From NCBI RefSeq assembly GCF_011745365.1, contig NW_024468910.1, forward strand, positions 5,257,172 through 5,321,171: a stretch of 64,000 nt of DNA, written 5' to 3'. The notes below the pieces were generated by a model that worked only from the letters and a program-made list of their open reading frames with translations, was not told the DNA's origin and did no database searches. Source of the stretch: Cryphonectria parasitica EP155 (Eukaryota; Ascomycota; Sordariomycetes; Diaporthales; Cryphonectriaceae). The position numbers and the translations under genes were made by a program. Positions within the stretch are counted from its first letter, which is position 1, and every line of letters starts with the position of its first letter. Below, in pieces: positions 11,403 to 21,600 of the stretch.

Positions 11403-11669
11403 GAAGGGTGGGGAGGGTTCTAATAATGAACAAGTGGTGTTTTACTCGAGTAGAATTTTACATAGACTTCAGTTCCAGTGCGGCTATTGCAATGTTGAGA
11501 TGTGAAACGTAAGAAGACAACTGAAGAGCTACGTACTGACAATGCCCATCTCACTGATCATGAACGTGCTCTTATATCCAGCTCTTCAGACTGATAGCTT
11601 TGAATCACAACATGTCTACCACTATTGGATACAGAAGCCATCACCGTGCTGATTTATAGGTCAGACCCT

Positions 11670-12837
11670 TCATTTGATGTGCTGCTGAATGAATCCCTCC
11701 AACTCCTTTCCGTTGAGAATACTGTCCACGACACCCTTCGCCTTGTGCTTGAAGCCGAGGCTGGTTGTCAGGCTGAGGGTCATTAAGTCAGTCGAATTCA
11801 TGAGATGCTTCAAAGTTAGGAGCAGAGAGGGAATAAGAAACAAATACTTACTCGGGGCTCGTGTAGCTGTTCTCGGTCCCCCACACCAGGTAGCCAAAAC
11901 ACTCGCTGTACCCATTTTCCTTCCCGCCAATGAACTCGATAAACTCCTCCCTGGTCTTCAGCACCTTCTGCTGCCCGCCATTCTTCTGGGCCGCAGGATG
12001 ACCAAGCCTCTTCAGCTCACTCGCCACGGCATAAAAGTGCTCTTTCCAAGAAAAGGGCGTCTTCTCGGCTGGGAACACATAGTGCGACGTCTGCTGGCCC
12101 GGCTCGAGCTTCTCGAGGTGCGCCAGGAGCAGGACGTACTGCTCCACCAGGTCGTGCACCCACACGCAGTTCCACGCGGCAGGGTGTCCCTCTGGCAGCG
12201 CCGCGAGGCCGTTCTGCATCATATACGTTGCAACCATGGGCGTCTGGATCGAGATCCGCTTCCAGGGCTCCGAGCCGATACCATAGATGAGGGGAGGCAT
12301 CATGATGGTGCCGACGACGTTGTGCTCCTTCTCTGCCTCGGGGTTGAACAGCTCCTTCCGCAGCGGGCCGTCGACATGTCGGTGGTAGGCGTCGGGCTGG
12401 ATCCGGCCGTCGATTTCCTCGTCTGTCATGTGCAGGTCCGACAGCGTCTTCTCCTCGATGGTTTTGGACCCCAATCCTTGCGCAGAGCGCACCAGCTCGT
12501 CGTTGCCGCTTGTCTGGATGTAGATGGCGCGCTTGGATCCTTTCGGCCGGGTCTTGAGGCCCTCCAGGATGGCGAACGCGCCCTGGTCGTCGTCGGCCGA
12601 GGCTGCGTGGATGATGATGTCGCTCTTGGCTGCCCACTCTTTGATGAGGGAGGCGTCGGTGAGGGAGCCCCGGATCGGCTCGATGCCCTGCTCCTTGAGC
12701 GAGGCGGCCTGGTCGTCCCGCCGCGTCAGGGCATGTAGCTTCAGGTCGGGCCGGGTCTCCTTTAGTTTAAGCAGCAGCGAGCCGCCGATGAGACCGGGCC
12801 CGACGAGGAAGAGCGTCTTCTGTGCCGTTGTAGTCAT
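11670..12837 (-). CDS. NAD(P)-binding Rossmann protein, epimerase/NmrA-like
   Basis: An atypical short-chain dehydrogenase of the NAD-dependent epimerase/NmrA-like group, 362 residues. Exons are 12837-11852 and 11772-11670. The 79-nt intron (GTAAGT to TCAG) splits the Asp codon in SYTSPDLTTSLGFKHK. The cofactor loop is VG13-P-G15-L-I-G18-G near the N-terminus, followed by HALTRR after strand 2. Later motifs include IIIHAASADDDQG and IMMPPLIYGIGSEPWKR. No clean YxxxK catalytic pair stands out, so it may be a sensor or a non-canonical reductase. The chosen ATG at 12837 follows a purine-rich (lysine-coding) stretch that is open but unlikely to be translated. The function is not known; neighbours suggest a redox role. 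Confidence 0.82.
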
Positions 12838-13160
12838 CTTTTTTTTCTTTTTCTTTTTTTCTTTTTGGATGGATATTATTGACAGGTATGAGCTTTGATG
12901 CAATTTCTAGCGCAGTTGACAATTGTCTTCTTCTACGGTAGGCAATGCGAGAGGGGGAAGAGTGGGACTCTCGCCATGAATTAATAATTCGGTGTTACCT
13001 AAGACTCAGGCTCAATTTATGACATCATGGTCACCAAGTTGATTCTCCATGCACTTATCACGAGTCTACAAACCGTTAAAGGATTCATGAGTAATGTGTA
13101 TACTTCGCCTTCATAACTGTCGGAGACAGCCACATATAATTTTTCAACTCGCAGTTTCTT

Positions 13161-13242
<82 letters not shown>

Positions 13243-13845
13243 CTCACGCTAGAATACCGCCTTGCACACGTCGCAGCACGCACGCAGGATATCTGGTCGG
13301 CGTGCCCATCACCAAGCTACAGGCTGTTGCCCTGGGTGTTGGGGAAGGTGGTCTCCTGCGGGTATATCTCACGAGAAACTGCTTAATAGCTAAGCTACTG
13401 TCTATCCTGTTGTTCATGTGCTGTCGCTTCTAAAAGCGGCAAACACCCCTGGGATTCTCTCTATCTCACTCTATAACTCACACTGTGCATTCGACCCACC
13501 TATTCATCAACCCTGTCAATTCCCACGTCTCGTGCAGCGCACAAACACTAAGCCAAGGCTACACCAAACGTCAACAGGTGTGCGATGCAAAAAGCCTGGG
13601 CGGGTGGGAGAACTGCCAGAGCTCAATATTATGCAGGGACACTTTTCCTTCTGATATCCATAATTCATTCGGTATTATACGCTCTTCACGCCCTCCAAGA
13701 ATTTCTGTTCTATCCGGATCTGCTGCAACGAGATGGGCCGAATGAGCTGGCTTGAGAGCCTTAGGTAGTGAATTGCGCCAGCATGAGACCTGACAGCAGC
13801 TTCATCCAACCGTTCCTGAACCAAGCCGAGTCTCCAACCGTCATG
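12838..13845. other. Intergenic upstream of the epimerase-like gene
   Basis: No gene. The region contains the promoter of the minus-strand epimerase-like gene and a long CT microsatellite. The remainder up to the pseudogene is AT-leaning with only short open frames. Confidence 0.55.
13162..13240. repeat. (CT)39 microsatellite
   Basis: Seventy-nine bases of uninterrupted alternating C and T. It lies about 325 bp upstream of the epimerase-like ATG, reading as a GA tract on that gene's coding strand. Confidence 0.97.
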
Positions 13846-14430
13846 CTAATGTACGACGGCTTCCCAAGCCTAAATTATAGATGAATCCTTGGTCAATTCC
13901 CATGTGCCACTCCAAATGATTATAGCTTGCTGTGTATCGCGGAACGCCTGATATTTGAAGAGCGCCGCCAACTCCTTTCTTGCGTTCCAAATCTCCATTG
14001 TTTTCAATTGTAGCATCTTCAAGGCCGCTGTCGCCGCTGCCTGAAGCATAGATCCAGGCTCGATCGAATTCTCGTTGGGCGCAAGTAATTTGGAAGCAAG
14101 TATAAGCGAGGCTAGGTTTGACCACTCCCAAGAGCGTTCGATGTCGGAGAAATGGCGAGCATCTACAATAAAGGATGCTGCGAGATGTTCAAGCTTGAGG
14201 CTGGCGAGCGCGACCATCCGGCTAACAGCTGGAGCTGGGTTGCGAATACTGTCGCATCCGATCAAGTCTTCCCCGAGCATGAATCGCTGCATAATAGCTG
14301 GTTATTGTTGATTAATGTTCACGAATACCAACAGTCTCTTGAGAATGTTGCTAGAATGGTGGATAGGCTCGAAAAGGCATAACCTAGATCAAGGATACGG
14401 GCTATCAGCGATAGAGTACCTATATGAATG
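13846..14430 (-). pseudogene. Decayed F-box-type (DUF6546-like) gene, C-terminal part
   Basis: The minus strand keeps a protein-like reading resembling the C-terminal half of fungal F-box-associated DUF6546 proteins: LEHLAASFIVDARHF, SWEWSNLASLILASKLLAP and LKTMEIWNARKELAALFKY. In one continuous frame it carries three stops: TGA at 14391-14389, TAA at 14304-14302 and TAG at 13872-13870. After the last one the frame resumes (AWEAVVH) and then meets a further stop at 13848-13846. Each nonsense codon is one C-to-T change from a sense codon (CGA, CAA, CAG), as repeat-induced point mutation produces. The N-terminal half is not recognisable upstream. The family call rests on my memory of conserved phrases, so it is moderate; that the gene is broken is clear if it is coding-derived. 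Confidence 0.6.
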
Positions 14431-14546
14431 AGAGCGAGCAATAACCTGGGCAGGTATGCAGCGATTGTAGAAGGCACTCTAGGGGCTGTACAAATGGTAG
14501 AAGGGAAGATGATTCTTCAATTAATCTATCTCAAGGCATGCTTGCC

Positions 14547-14572
14547 AATTGCCTTCTATATAGAAGGCAATT
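14547..14572. repeat. Perfect 26-bp palindrome
   Basis: Two 13-base arms (AATTGCCTTCTAT and its exact reverse complement) abut without a spacer, with TATATA at the centre. No mismatch is present, and the next base on each side breaks the symmetry. Confidence 0.95.
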
Positions 14573-14852
14573 AGCACTAGTTCCAACTGAGCTAGCGTAC
14601 CTGGCGACTCACTGCCTTTCCATTGAATGGCTCAGGCCAGTGAGTCAGGGTGGCCACCCAGGCCTCATTCACCTAAGGCCCCTATGGCCACTGCCACAGC
14701 GATACTCACTTCTATCTATAGGGCTTTGCATGCAGTCCCATTCCCTCCAGGGCTCGTAGTGGACTTCTTGTATCTAAACCAATGTTCTGAGTCGCTAGGC
14801 GAGTAGATACTAATATCGAGTATCAAATCGCCGTTGAGATCCCACGTGCTGA

Positions 14853-15176
14853 GAACATTCGCAGACCGTAAACGAGACCAGGCCCTTCCTCCAGCAGGGA
14901 GACCCCAAAACAACTTCGTCGCCGTCTTGGCCCTCTGATACCTTTACAACGCAACAGAGAGCGGCTCCAGCTTCATCTCGATTTGAGTCCATCAAGTTCG
15001 TCGAGGCCGTTGAGTCAGTCGAAAAGACATTATCGGATCTCAAGAGGCGTATGGTGGACGTGGAAAAGAAAGGTGCTGCTCCAGCTTATCGAAAAGAGTG
15101 TGGCTTGAGGCAACAACAAAACATGGGACTGTGCGATCTCTCGAGGCAAGCCGGGATAGTATGCGAGCTCGGGTAG
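14853..15176 (+). pseudogene. Possible relic coding frame with coiled-coil-like stretch
   Basis: One plus-strand frame is open for 107 codons between TGA (14850-14852) and TAG (15174-15176). It contains the heptad-like stretch FESIKFVEAVESVEKTL followed by SDLKRRMVDVEKK. There is no ATG near its start and no family match that I recognise. It could be a remnant of a mobile element or of another gene, or chance. Confidence 0.2.
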
Positions 15177-16944
15177 CGGTAACAGAGACTCGCGCGGCGG
15201 CACTAAAGGGGCACAGCGCAGCATGTCGCACATGAACTAGTATTGTAGTGGATCATGATCAGAGTCACTTCAGTACTATTGCGGAGTAAATATCCTAGCA
15301 AAGAGTCGATATAGAGTTAAGGAGGAAATCGTAGATGATACTGCCAAAGGATTGACCAATAATCAAAATTGGAATTCTAATTTTGACCACACCTTGAACT
15401 AAGCTCGACATTGATTATTCAATTAGCGAATATTGTGGCACTTAACATTTGCTCTGGATCATACTTGGGCATCAGAGCCCGCCACTGACAAATCAACAAC
15501 AATATACCAAACCACTTTCCTCCCGTCTATTTCAACGCAACCAACAAAAGCTCAAATTCCTCCTCCAGAGCACAATCATGATCACCACAATGTCCAGAAT
15601 CCGCCGACTCTCCTTTCATGCTCCATGAGCTCGGCCTATACTATTGTCCTCAACCTGGCTTCACACGAAGCGGAAACGATCTCGGGCGTCCGGGTGGTGT
15701 GCCTACCCGAACAGAGCCCGAGGTCAAGCAATCCCGCAGTCAAGCCCCTATAGCCTACAGGATACATGGAGGGGTGTGAATGAGTCAGTGATGATACGTA
15801 ACGTCTTCATCGTACGTGCTGGCAAGGAGGGGTTGTGCAGGACAGTTGCTCCACTTGAAACACAACCTCGTTGGAATCACTGCGGGGCCGGGTTTGCCTA
15901 TCCTATCAAAGGAGGCTTGAAATATACTCGTTTACAGGGAAACTGAGTCTGACAACCTACGGTAAGGTACACGCGTGGAGAATTGGGTATATTGGTACTT
16001 GACTCTTCGAATACTTGGCAGCCTGTGCTTCGATATCGACTGATTTTCCCCTTCATGACGAACAAGAGATGAGAAGATGCTGTGGCCATCCACTGCGCTC
16101 ATGCTTGAGAATATGGAGAAACGACTTGAACTATTTTCAAAGTGTTAGTACTGCTAGGAAATGACCCAAGTAATTAGTTCTTCTTTCATTCAACAAGCAT
16201 AATGTGGCATGAGACCATCACTCCGAGGTATTTTTACCACCCTCATCCCCACAACATATGTAGTACAGGGTGTATGATCCGGCACCCCAAACGCCGAACC
16301 ATCAAAAGCGAGCGTCAACAATCTCGTGGAGAGAGTTTCTACAACTTCCCGTCCTATCTTGTAATACCATGCCGTTGTCACATTACGACAACATGTTGAT
16401 AGATATCTGGACTGTCGGACTGTCTCAAGAACCCGTGTGTGAAAGACACCGCCAGTTACTGTGGTTATTCTGCAGGCTCTTACATGGGTAAGTATCATGT
16501 ACCCCTAATTGACATGATATCCTGCAGATCCCGTGGTGGGTACCTAAGTAGCAGCGTCGATTACAACTACCATCATGGACACTCAAGCTTCGTACAGTGC
16601 CCTGATCTCAATTGTGGCGGTGGAAGTGGAGGGGGGGAAGAGAAGGGGGAGGACCAATCAGGTCAAGATACTGAAGGGACAAGAGAGTGATTATGCAGTG
16701 TACGCGCCTTTGAAACCTTCTATTGAAATCAGAGTTGTATACATGCCACCTAAAAAAAGAAAAAACGGTCGGTTGATCTCCCGTCGTTGTGGCGCATGTG
16801 CATACCTTGATCTGAGCGTTGAGTTTACCCGGGATCGGGAGGATTGTATACACCGATGTCGAGAGTTGACACTGCGGTGCCCTAGAATTACCGAGTAGGG
16901 ACTGATCCCCAGAATAATTGCTATACTACTCAATAGCTCTGCGG

Positions 16945-16984
16945 TCTCTCTCTCTCTCTAACACACACACATATATATATATAT
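16945..16984. repeat. Compound (TC)n(AC)n(AT)n microsatellite
   Basis: Three dinucleotide tracts in series end about 110 nt upstream of the P450 ATG. The AT part could also act as its TATA region. Confidence 0.9.
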
Positions 16985-17095
16985 CATGCCCTTGAGCAGA
17001 ATGTGTCGTGGTTCCAATCTGTCGATACAAGACTACCAATAACCCGTTTCCAAGTTTTATAACACAACCGTCATAAGTAACACGCCTTCAACATC

Positions 17096-18883
17096 ATGAG
17101 CAAGCCGCTAGATATCGTCTTGCCCTTCCATAGTCAGGATGTGGCAGCTAAATCCACTCTGAAACTTGTCGGCATAGCCGCAGCATCTGTAAGTTTTTTT
17201 TTGTTTTTTGTAGCCTTTCCCATCTCCATTGAGGCCCTACTTCTTCAAAATAACAGTGTGCTTCTCAGAAGTAAGTTGAGCTAATCGAATCCCTTTTCTT
17301 GTAGGCTCTCCTATGGTACATTCTCGTCCTCGTCTACAGAGTATACTTCCATCCTCTGGCCAAATATCCCGGGCCCAAACACCTGGCAGCCACCGACATC
17401 CCTTGGGTCTACAAAGAGGCCGTCTCCGGTACCACTGCCCGGGAGGCCGTCGACCTGCACAAGAAGTATGGCCCCATCGTGCGCATTGGCCCCAATAGAC
17501 TCGCCGTGGACGGGGCCGTCGGGTTTCCCCAGATCTTCCAGCACCGTCCTGGCCAGCCGGAGTGGCCCAAGAAGCGCGGGTTTTTCGGCGAGCAGGACGA
17601 GCTCAGATTGATCGGCAGCGCGCACGAGGAACACCGGCGGAGGCGTCGCCAGCTCGGCTATGCGTTCAGCGACGCGAGCATGAAGGAACAGGAGACCTTT
17701 ATGAAGCCGTATATCGACAAGCTGTGCCAGCGATTCGGCGAGAAGGCCGCCTCTGGGGAAACGTTTGATCTTGTCAAGTGGTTCAACTTTACGACTTTTG
17801 ACATCATTGGCGATCTGATGTTCAGCGACTCGTTCCATTCCCTTGCGGGTGGAGATTACCATCCCTGGGTGCTGAGCATCATCGAGGGTATACGCGGAAC
17901 GGCCATGATCCGAGCTATAGACACATTCCCATTGATTGGCCCCTTTGTCCGCTTCTTTGGGTCCGCTGCCAGCGATATTGCTGCGAACACCGAAACGAGA
18001 ACCCTGGCATCCGAAAAGGCCCTGCTGCGAAAGGCGCAAGGAGAGGCGCCTGGTGGCCGCAAGGACTTCATGACTTATATGCTCAAGACGGACCGCGACG
18101 GGCATCCAGGCTTCACCGAGACGGAGATCATCATGAACTCGGCTGACCTGGTGATTGCCGGCAGCGAGACCACAGCTACGTCCCTGTCTGCCATGTTCTG
18201 GCACCTGGGGCTGCCAAAGTACCGCCCGATTTACGACAGGCTGTGCGACGAGATCCGCTCCGCCTTCCAGAGCGAAGACGAACTGGATATGAAGTCTGTG
18301 GCTCGCCTCCCTTATTTGCAAGCCGTCATCGAGGAGAACTTGCGCATGTACCCTCCTGCTGCTGAGTTGCCCCCTCGTATCTCGCCTGGTGCTAAGCTCA
18401 ATGGCGAATTCATTCCGAAGGGCGTAAGTAATTACTTGTTTTCCATTTTGCTACAACATCTCGAGAGAAATACCTCCAACCTGACTGATCTTTTTTTTCT
18501 CTTTCTTCCAGACCGCCGTCACAACCTACCAGCTGGCGACCTTCCACAACCCAGCCAACTTTGCCGACCCGGACACCTTCCGACCTGAGCGCTGGCTCCC
18601 GGCTTCACACCCGCTGTACGATCCCATGTTCGCCAACGACAACCGTGCCGCCTGCAAGCCCTTCAGCTTCGGGACCCGCGACTGTCTCGGCAAGAACCTG
18701 GCGTACTCGGAGCTCCGACTCGTTATTGCTCGCATCCTTTACCGGTTTGATTTTGAGCTGGCTCCGGGTCAGGAAGATTGGGCCAGCGAACAGCCGTTGT
18801 TCCTTGTGTGGGTTAAGCCACCGCTGAATATACTTTTCAAGGAGAGACAGCTGCAGAGCAAGCTGCAGAGCAAGCTGGAGTAG
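17096..18883 (+). CDS. Cytochrome P450, microsomal class II
   Basis: A membrane-anchored cytochrome P450 monooxygenase, 527 residues, similar in layout to the fungal group of isotrichodermin C-15 hydroxylase-like enzymes. Exons are 17096-17188, 17305-18423 and 18512-18883, with introns of 116 and 88 nt, all in frame. The N-terminal anchor (about residues 20-40, GIAAASALLWYILVLVYRVY) leads to the hinge HPLAKYPGPK. The oxygen-binding I helix is A316-GSETTATS. The ExxR motif is E375-N-L-R378 and the PERF-like motif is FRPERWL. The heme loop is FSFGTRDC462LGKNLAYSELR with the axial cysteine present. All catalytic landmarks are intact, so it should be functional. It is the last gene of the redox-rich left block, beyond the pseudogene. 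The substrate is unknown. Confidence 0.93.
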
Positions 18884-20152
18884 AGCTTGGAGTCACGAGT
18901 GTCGACAGGTTGATGATGCGGCTTTGAGGATTCGGATTCCAACCATGTCTCGTTTAGGGGTTTATGTTTGAGGTGGAAAACGGGCATCGACAAGTGTATA
19001 TCAGAGATATACGTCCGAACTTGTATACATAGGGCGAAAAAAATGCAATTGCCTCTAGCTTAGCGTGATGGATCATTGAGATCAATCAAATCATTTAAAA
19101 ACAATCAGAACAGAATTGCTCTGAAGTTGGACTTGTAGTAGGACCTAGTTCGCACTAGCCAAGCTCATCTGCAGGCCTCGAACCTTGACTGTAATTGATT
19201 ACCTACATCGAATCAAAGTAGCCCGATCTTCAACACCCCTCCATGTTACATCTGCGGTTGTAGACAAGCAATCCTGTAGAGTTCAACCAGCAAAGGAGTT
19301 GAAATAGTAAACCAACAGAAAGTGGCAATGGTATCAGGGCTCTTCTCGAAGAACACACTTTACGAACCACTTGATTGACTCACGAGACACAAAACCCGCC
19401 GACCTTGGACACCATATTCAATCCTGCGCTATGAGTCAAAACTAAATGAAAATGAGATTTCTTCTATACATTCTTATTTGTTTTTGTAAGCCAGGTATTT
19501 AAATATTCTGCAAATCAAAGAGGTCTCAAAAATTGATATTTGCTTTAATTTTCACAAATCTAGATCATGGAATACATCGAGCGCGAAATAGAATGCTACA
19601 TGTAGTCGACCTTTTGCAGGGCTCAACATGTCAATATGCTGTCAACGTTTTGAGACCCTCAACTTCAGAGAACTCCACCTGACCCAATCATCCCCTGATC
19701 TACCATACCCGAAGCACGCTTGGAGTGTCTGAAGTTGGCGCAAGTCCGCTGTCAGCCTTATCAGGGACCCCTGTTGCGACCCCACCAGCAGCGCGTCATG
19801 GGGCGCTATCCCGCTATAGTCAGGCCTCGCCCGTGACGTGCCCGATGTGGGCGCTGTCGCCTGGCCTCGTCTTGGCCTCGCCTCAACTACATGCACACTT
19901 GGACACATTGACCATGCAATAAACCTCCTCGCCTTACCAATCCAGACCAGCCTATCGACGAACCGACGAAGAAGAACTCGACCTGCACCACGATACAATC
20001 CAATAGACCTTACAACGAAGACCACATATTCTCCTCTCCCCCCTGCTTCCTCCCCTCTCTTTTCTTGAGGGCAGCTTGCGTGCAAGCACCCAGCCCCGAG
20101 GTTCTGTCTGTATCTCTCTCTGTCATTGCGGCGAATTACGCCGACCGCCAAG
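18884..20152. other. Intergenic, P450 3' end to SGNH hydrolase promoter
   Basis: No gene in 1.27 kb. AT-rich DNA (about 19020-19600) gives way to a C-rich leader. A pyrimidine-rich stretch at 20028-20066 precedes the hydrolase. Confidence 0.55.
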
Positions 20153-21262
20153 ATGGCAACGACAACACCCAGATCACCCAGCCAAGCCATGCTTCCCAGC
20201 CCACGTGCGTCACCCTCACCCCGCAGGCCCGACCTCAACAACAACAACAACAGCAGTAACAACAACATGGCGACAACAACAGCCATACCGAACCCAACCT
20301 CGTCCTCCTCCATCCCTTCTTCCCCGTCACGGCCGCCCAAGAAGCGCTCCCTCCGCATTCTCTGCTTCGGCGACTCCCTGACCTGGGGCTACCACTCCTC
20401 TCCGCCGCCCCTCGACGGCAGCCCCAGCCACCCCTACAGCCACGCCCTCGCCGCCGTCCTGTCGCGCGCCTTTCCCGCCCTGCACATCGAGGCGCATGTC
20501 GACGGCCTGCCAGGCGACGTGGTCAGCCTCCCCGGCAGCCGCTTCCTGCCCCGCATCGAGCCCAAGTTCCTGACCAAGGGCGGCGGCACGCCGTACGACT
20601 GGACCATCGTGCTCGGCGGGACCAACGACCTTGCGCTGCAGATGCCGCCCGAGGACATCTTTGCGGGTCTGCGGAGCGTGTGGGCTGTGCCGCTGAGCAA
20701 GGGCGGGCGCGTGCTGGCCTGTACTGTGCCGGAGGCGGGCGGGGACTCGACGGCGGCGGGGGCGGGGGGGACCAAGGCGGCTAGGAGGAAGGCGGCGCTG
20801 AATGATTTGATCAAGGGCCACAGGCAGGAGAACTTGTAAGCTTTGGCTGACCCTTGGTTGACATGGGAGGGTTTTTCTTTTTTTGGTTTTTTTTTTTAAT
20901 TTCATCGCCCTTTGCGGGGGTGGGAAAGGTGGAGGATGGTGGTGGTGCTAACTGTGCCCAGCCACGTCTTTGATCTCAATGCCGCGATACCATATCGGAA
21001 CATGTGCGAGGAGGAGCGCGAGAGGTACTGGGACGACGAGATCCACCTGACCCCGGACGGGTATGACCTGATGGGTGAGAAGATTGCCGCTCACCTGGTC
21101 AACCTTATCATGCCGCCCGGCCGGCTGCAGTCCAACGGCGAGAGGGCACCCAAGAAGAGGAGACTATTTAGAGACGATAATAAGAATTTTGAAGAGGAGG
21201 AGGGCGACGACTCGCTTCTGGACCAGGGTTACTATGTTGTTCGTCGGAAGGACCTAGAATAG
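20153..21262 (+). CDS. SGNH/GDSL-type hydrolase, cytosolic
   Basis: A serine esterase/lipase-like hydrolase of the SGNH fold, 327 residues from the start chosen. Exons are 20153-20835 and 20962-21262. The 126-nt intron (TT/GTAAGC to CCCAG) joins as QENFHVFDLNAAIPY. Block I is CFGDS75LTWGY (nucleophile S75), block III is LGGTN158DLAL and block V is D253-E-I-H256 LTPDGY, so the catalytic set is complete. No signal peptide is present. The first 50 residues are low complexity (Asn and Ser runs), so translation may instead begin at 20267 (MATTTAIPN, 38 residues shorter). The C-terminus is acidic and basic patches (APKKRRL, EEEEGDD). The substrate is unknown. Confidence 0.88.
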
Positions 21263-21600
21263 AAAAAAAAAGAGGAGAAAGTCGACTGGTGCAGGGGGGG
21301 TGGGGAATGGTCAATGGGTGCCAATGTCCTGCAGGACTTGGGTGGGTTCCTGGTATTGTACTATAGCAGAGAGTCTAGCTTTTGGATACCGTCACGGCGA
21401 GGGCGTTGGGCAGTAAGAAGGTAGACAAGACAACATGCGAACAAGAAGGCAGTAGGACTGTCTTTTTATGGTGGAGTAATCAAAGGTCTATTGTTCATAA
21501 TGTCGTGATTTGCTTGCGCGGGGGTGCCGTGGTATCGTATCAGCTCTAAGAAGAACACCAGGTGACCAGCTGATGGTCGCTCCCGTCTTCTTCCGTTCTT
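21263..21600. other. Short convergent intergenic region
   Basis: 338 bp between the convergent 3' ends of the SGNH hydrolase and csn4 genes. Nothing beyond the two 3' UTRs is seen. Confidence 0.6.

Larger units (their letters stand above)
14431..17095. other. AT-leaning, gene-free stretch between F-box relic and P450
   Basis: 2.7 kb without an intact gene. It holds a perfect palindrome, a 107-codon relic frame and a compound microsatellite just before the P450 gene. The absence of long frames and the neighbouring RIP-like pseudogene suggest mutated, possibly repeat-derived DNA. Confidence 0.55.

Noticed and set aside
11689..12738. 349-codon plus-strand frame opposite the epimerase-like gene
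   Set aside because: Antisense shadow; the minus strand has Rossmann motifs and a consistent splice.
16555..16898. Plus-strand frame of about 100 codons upstream of the P450
   Set aside because: No motif, biased to basic residues, and in AT-leaning DNA without a plausible start context.
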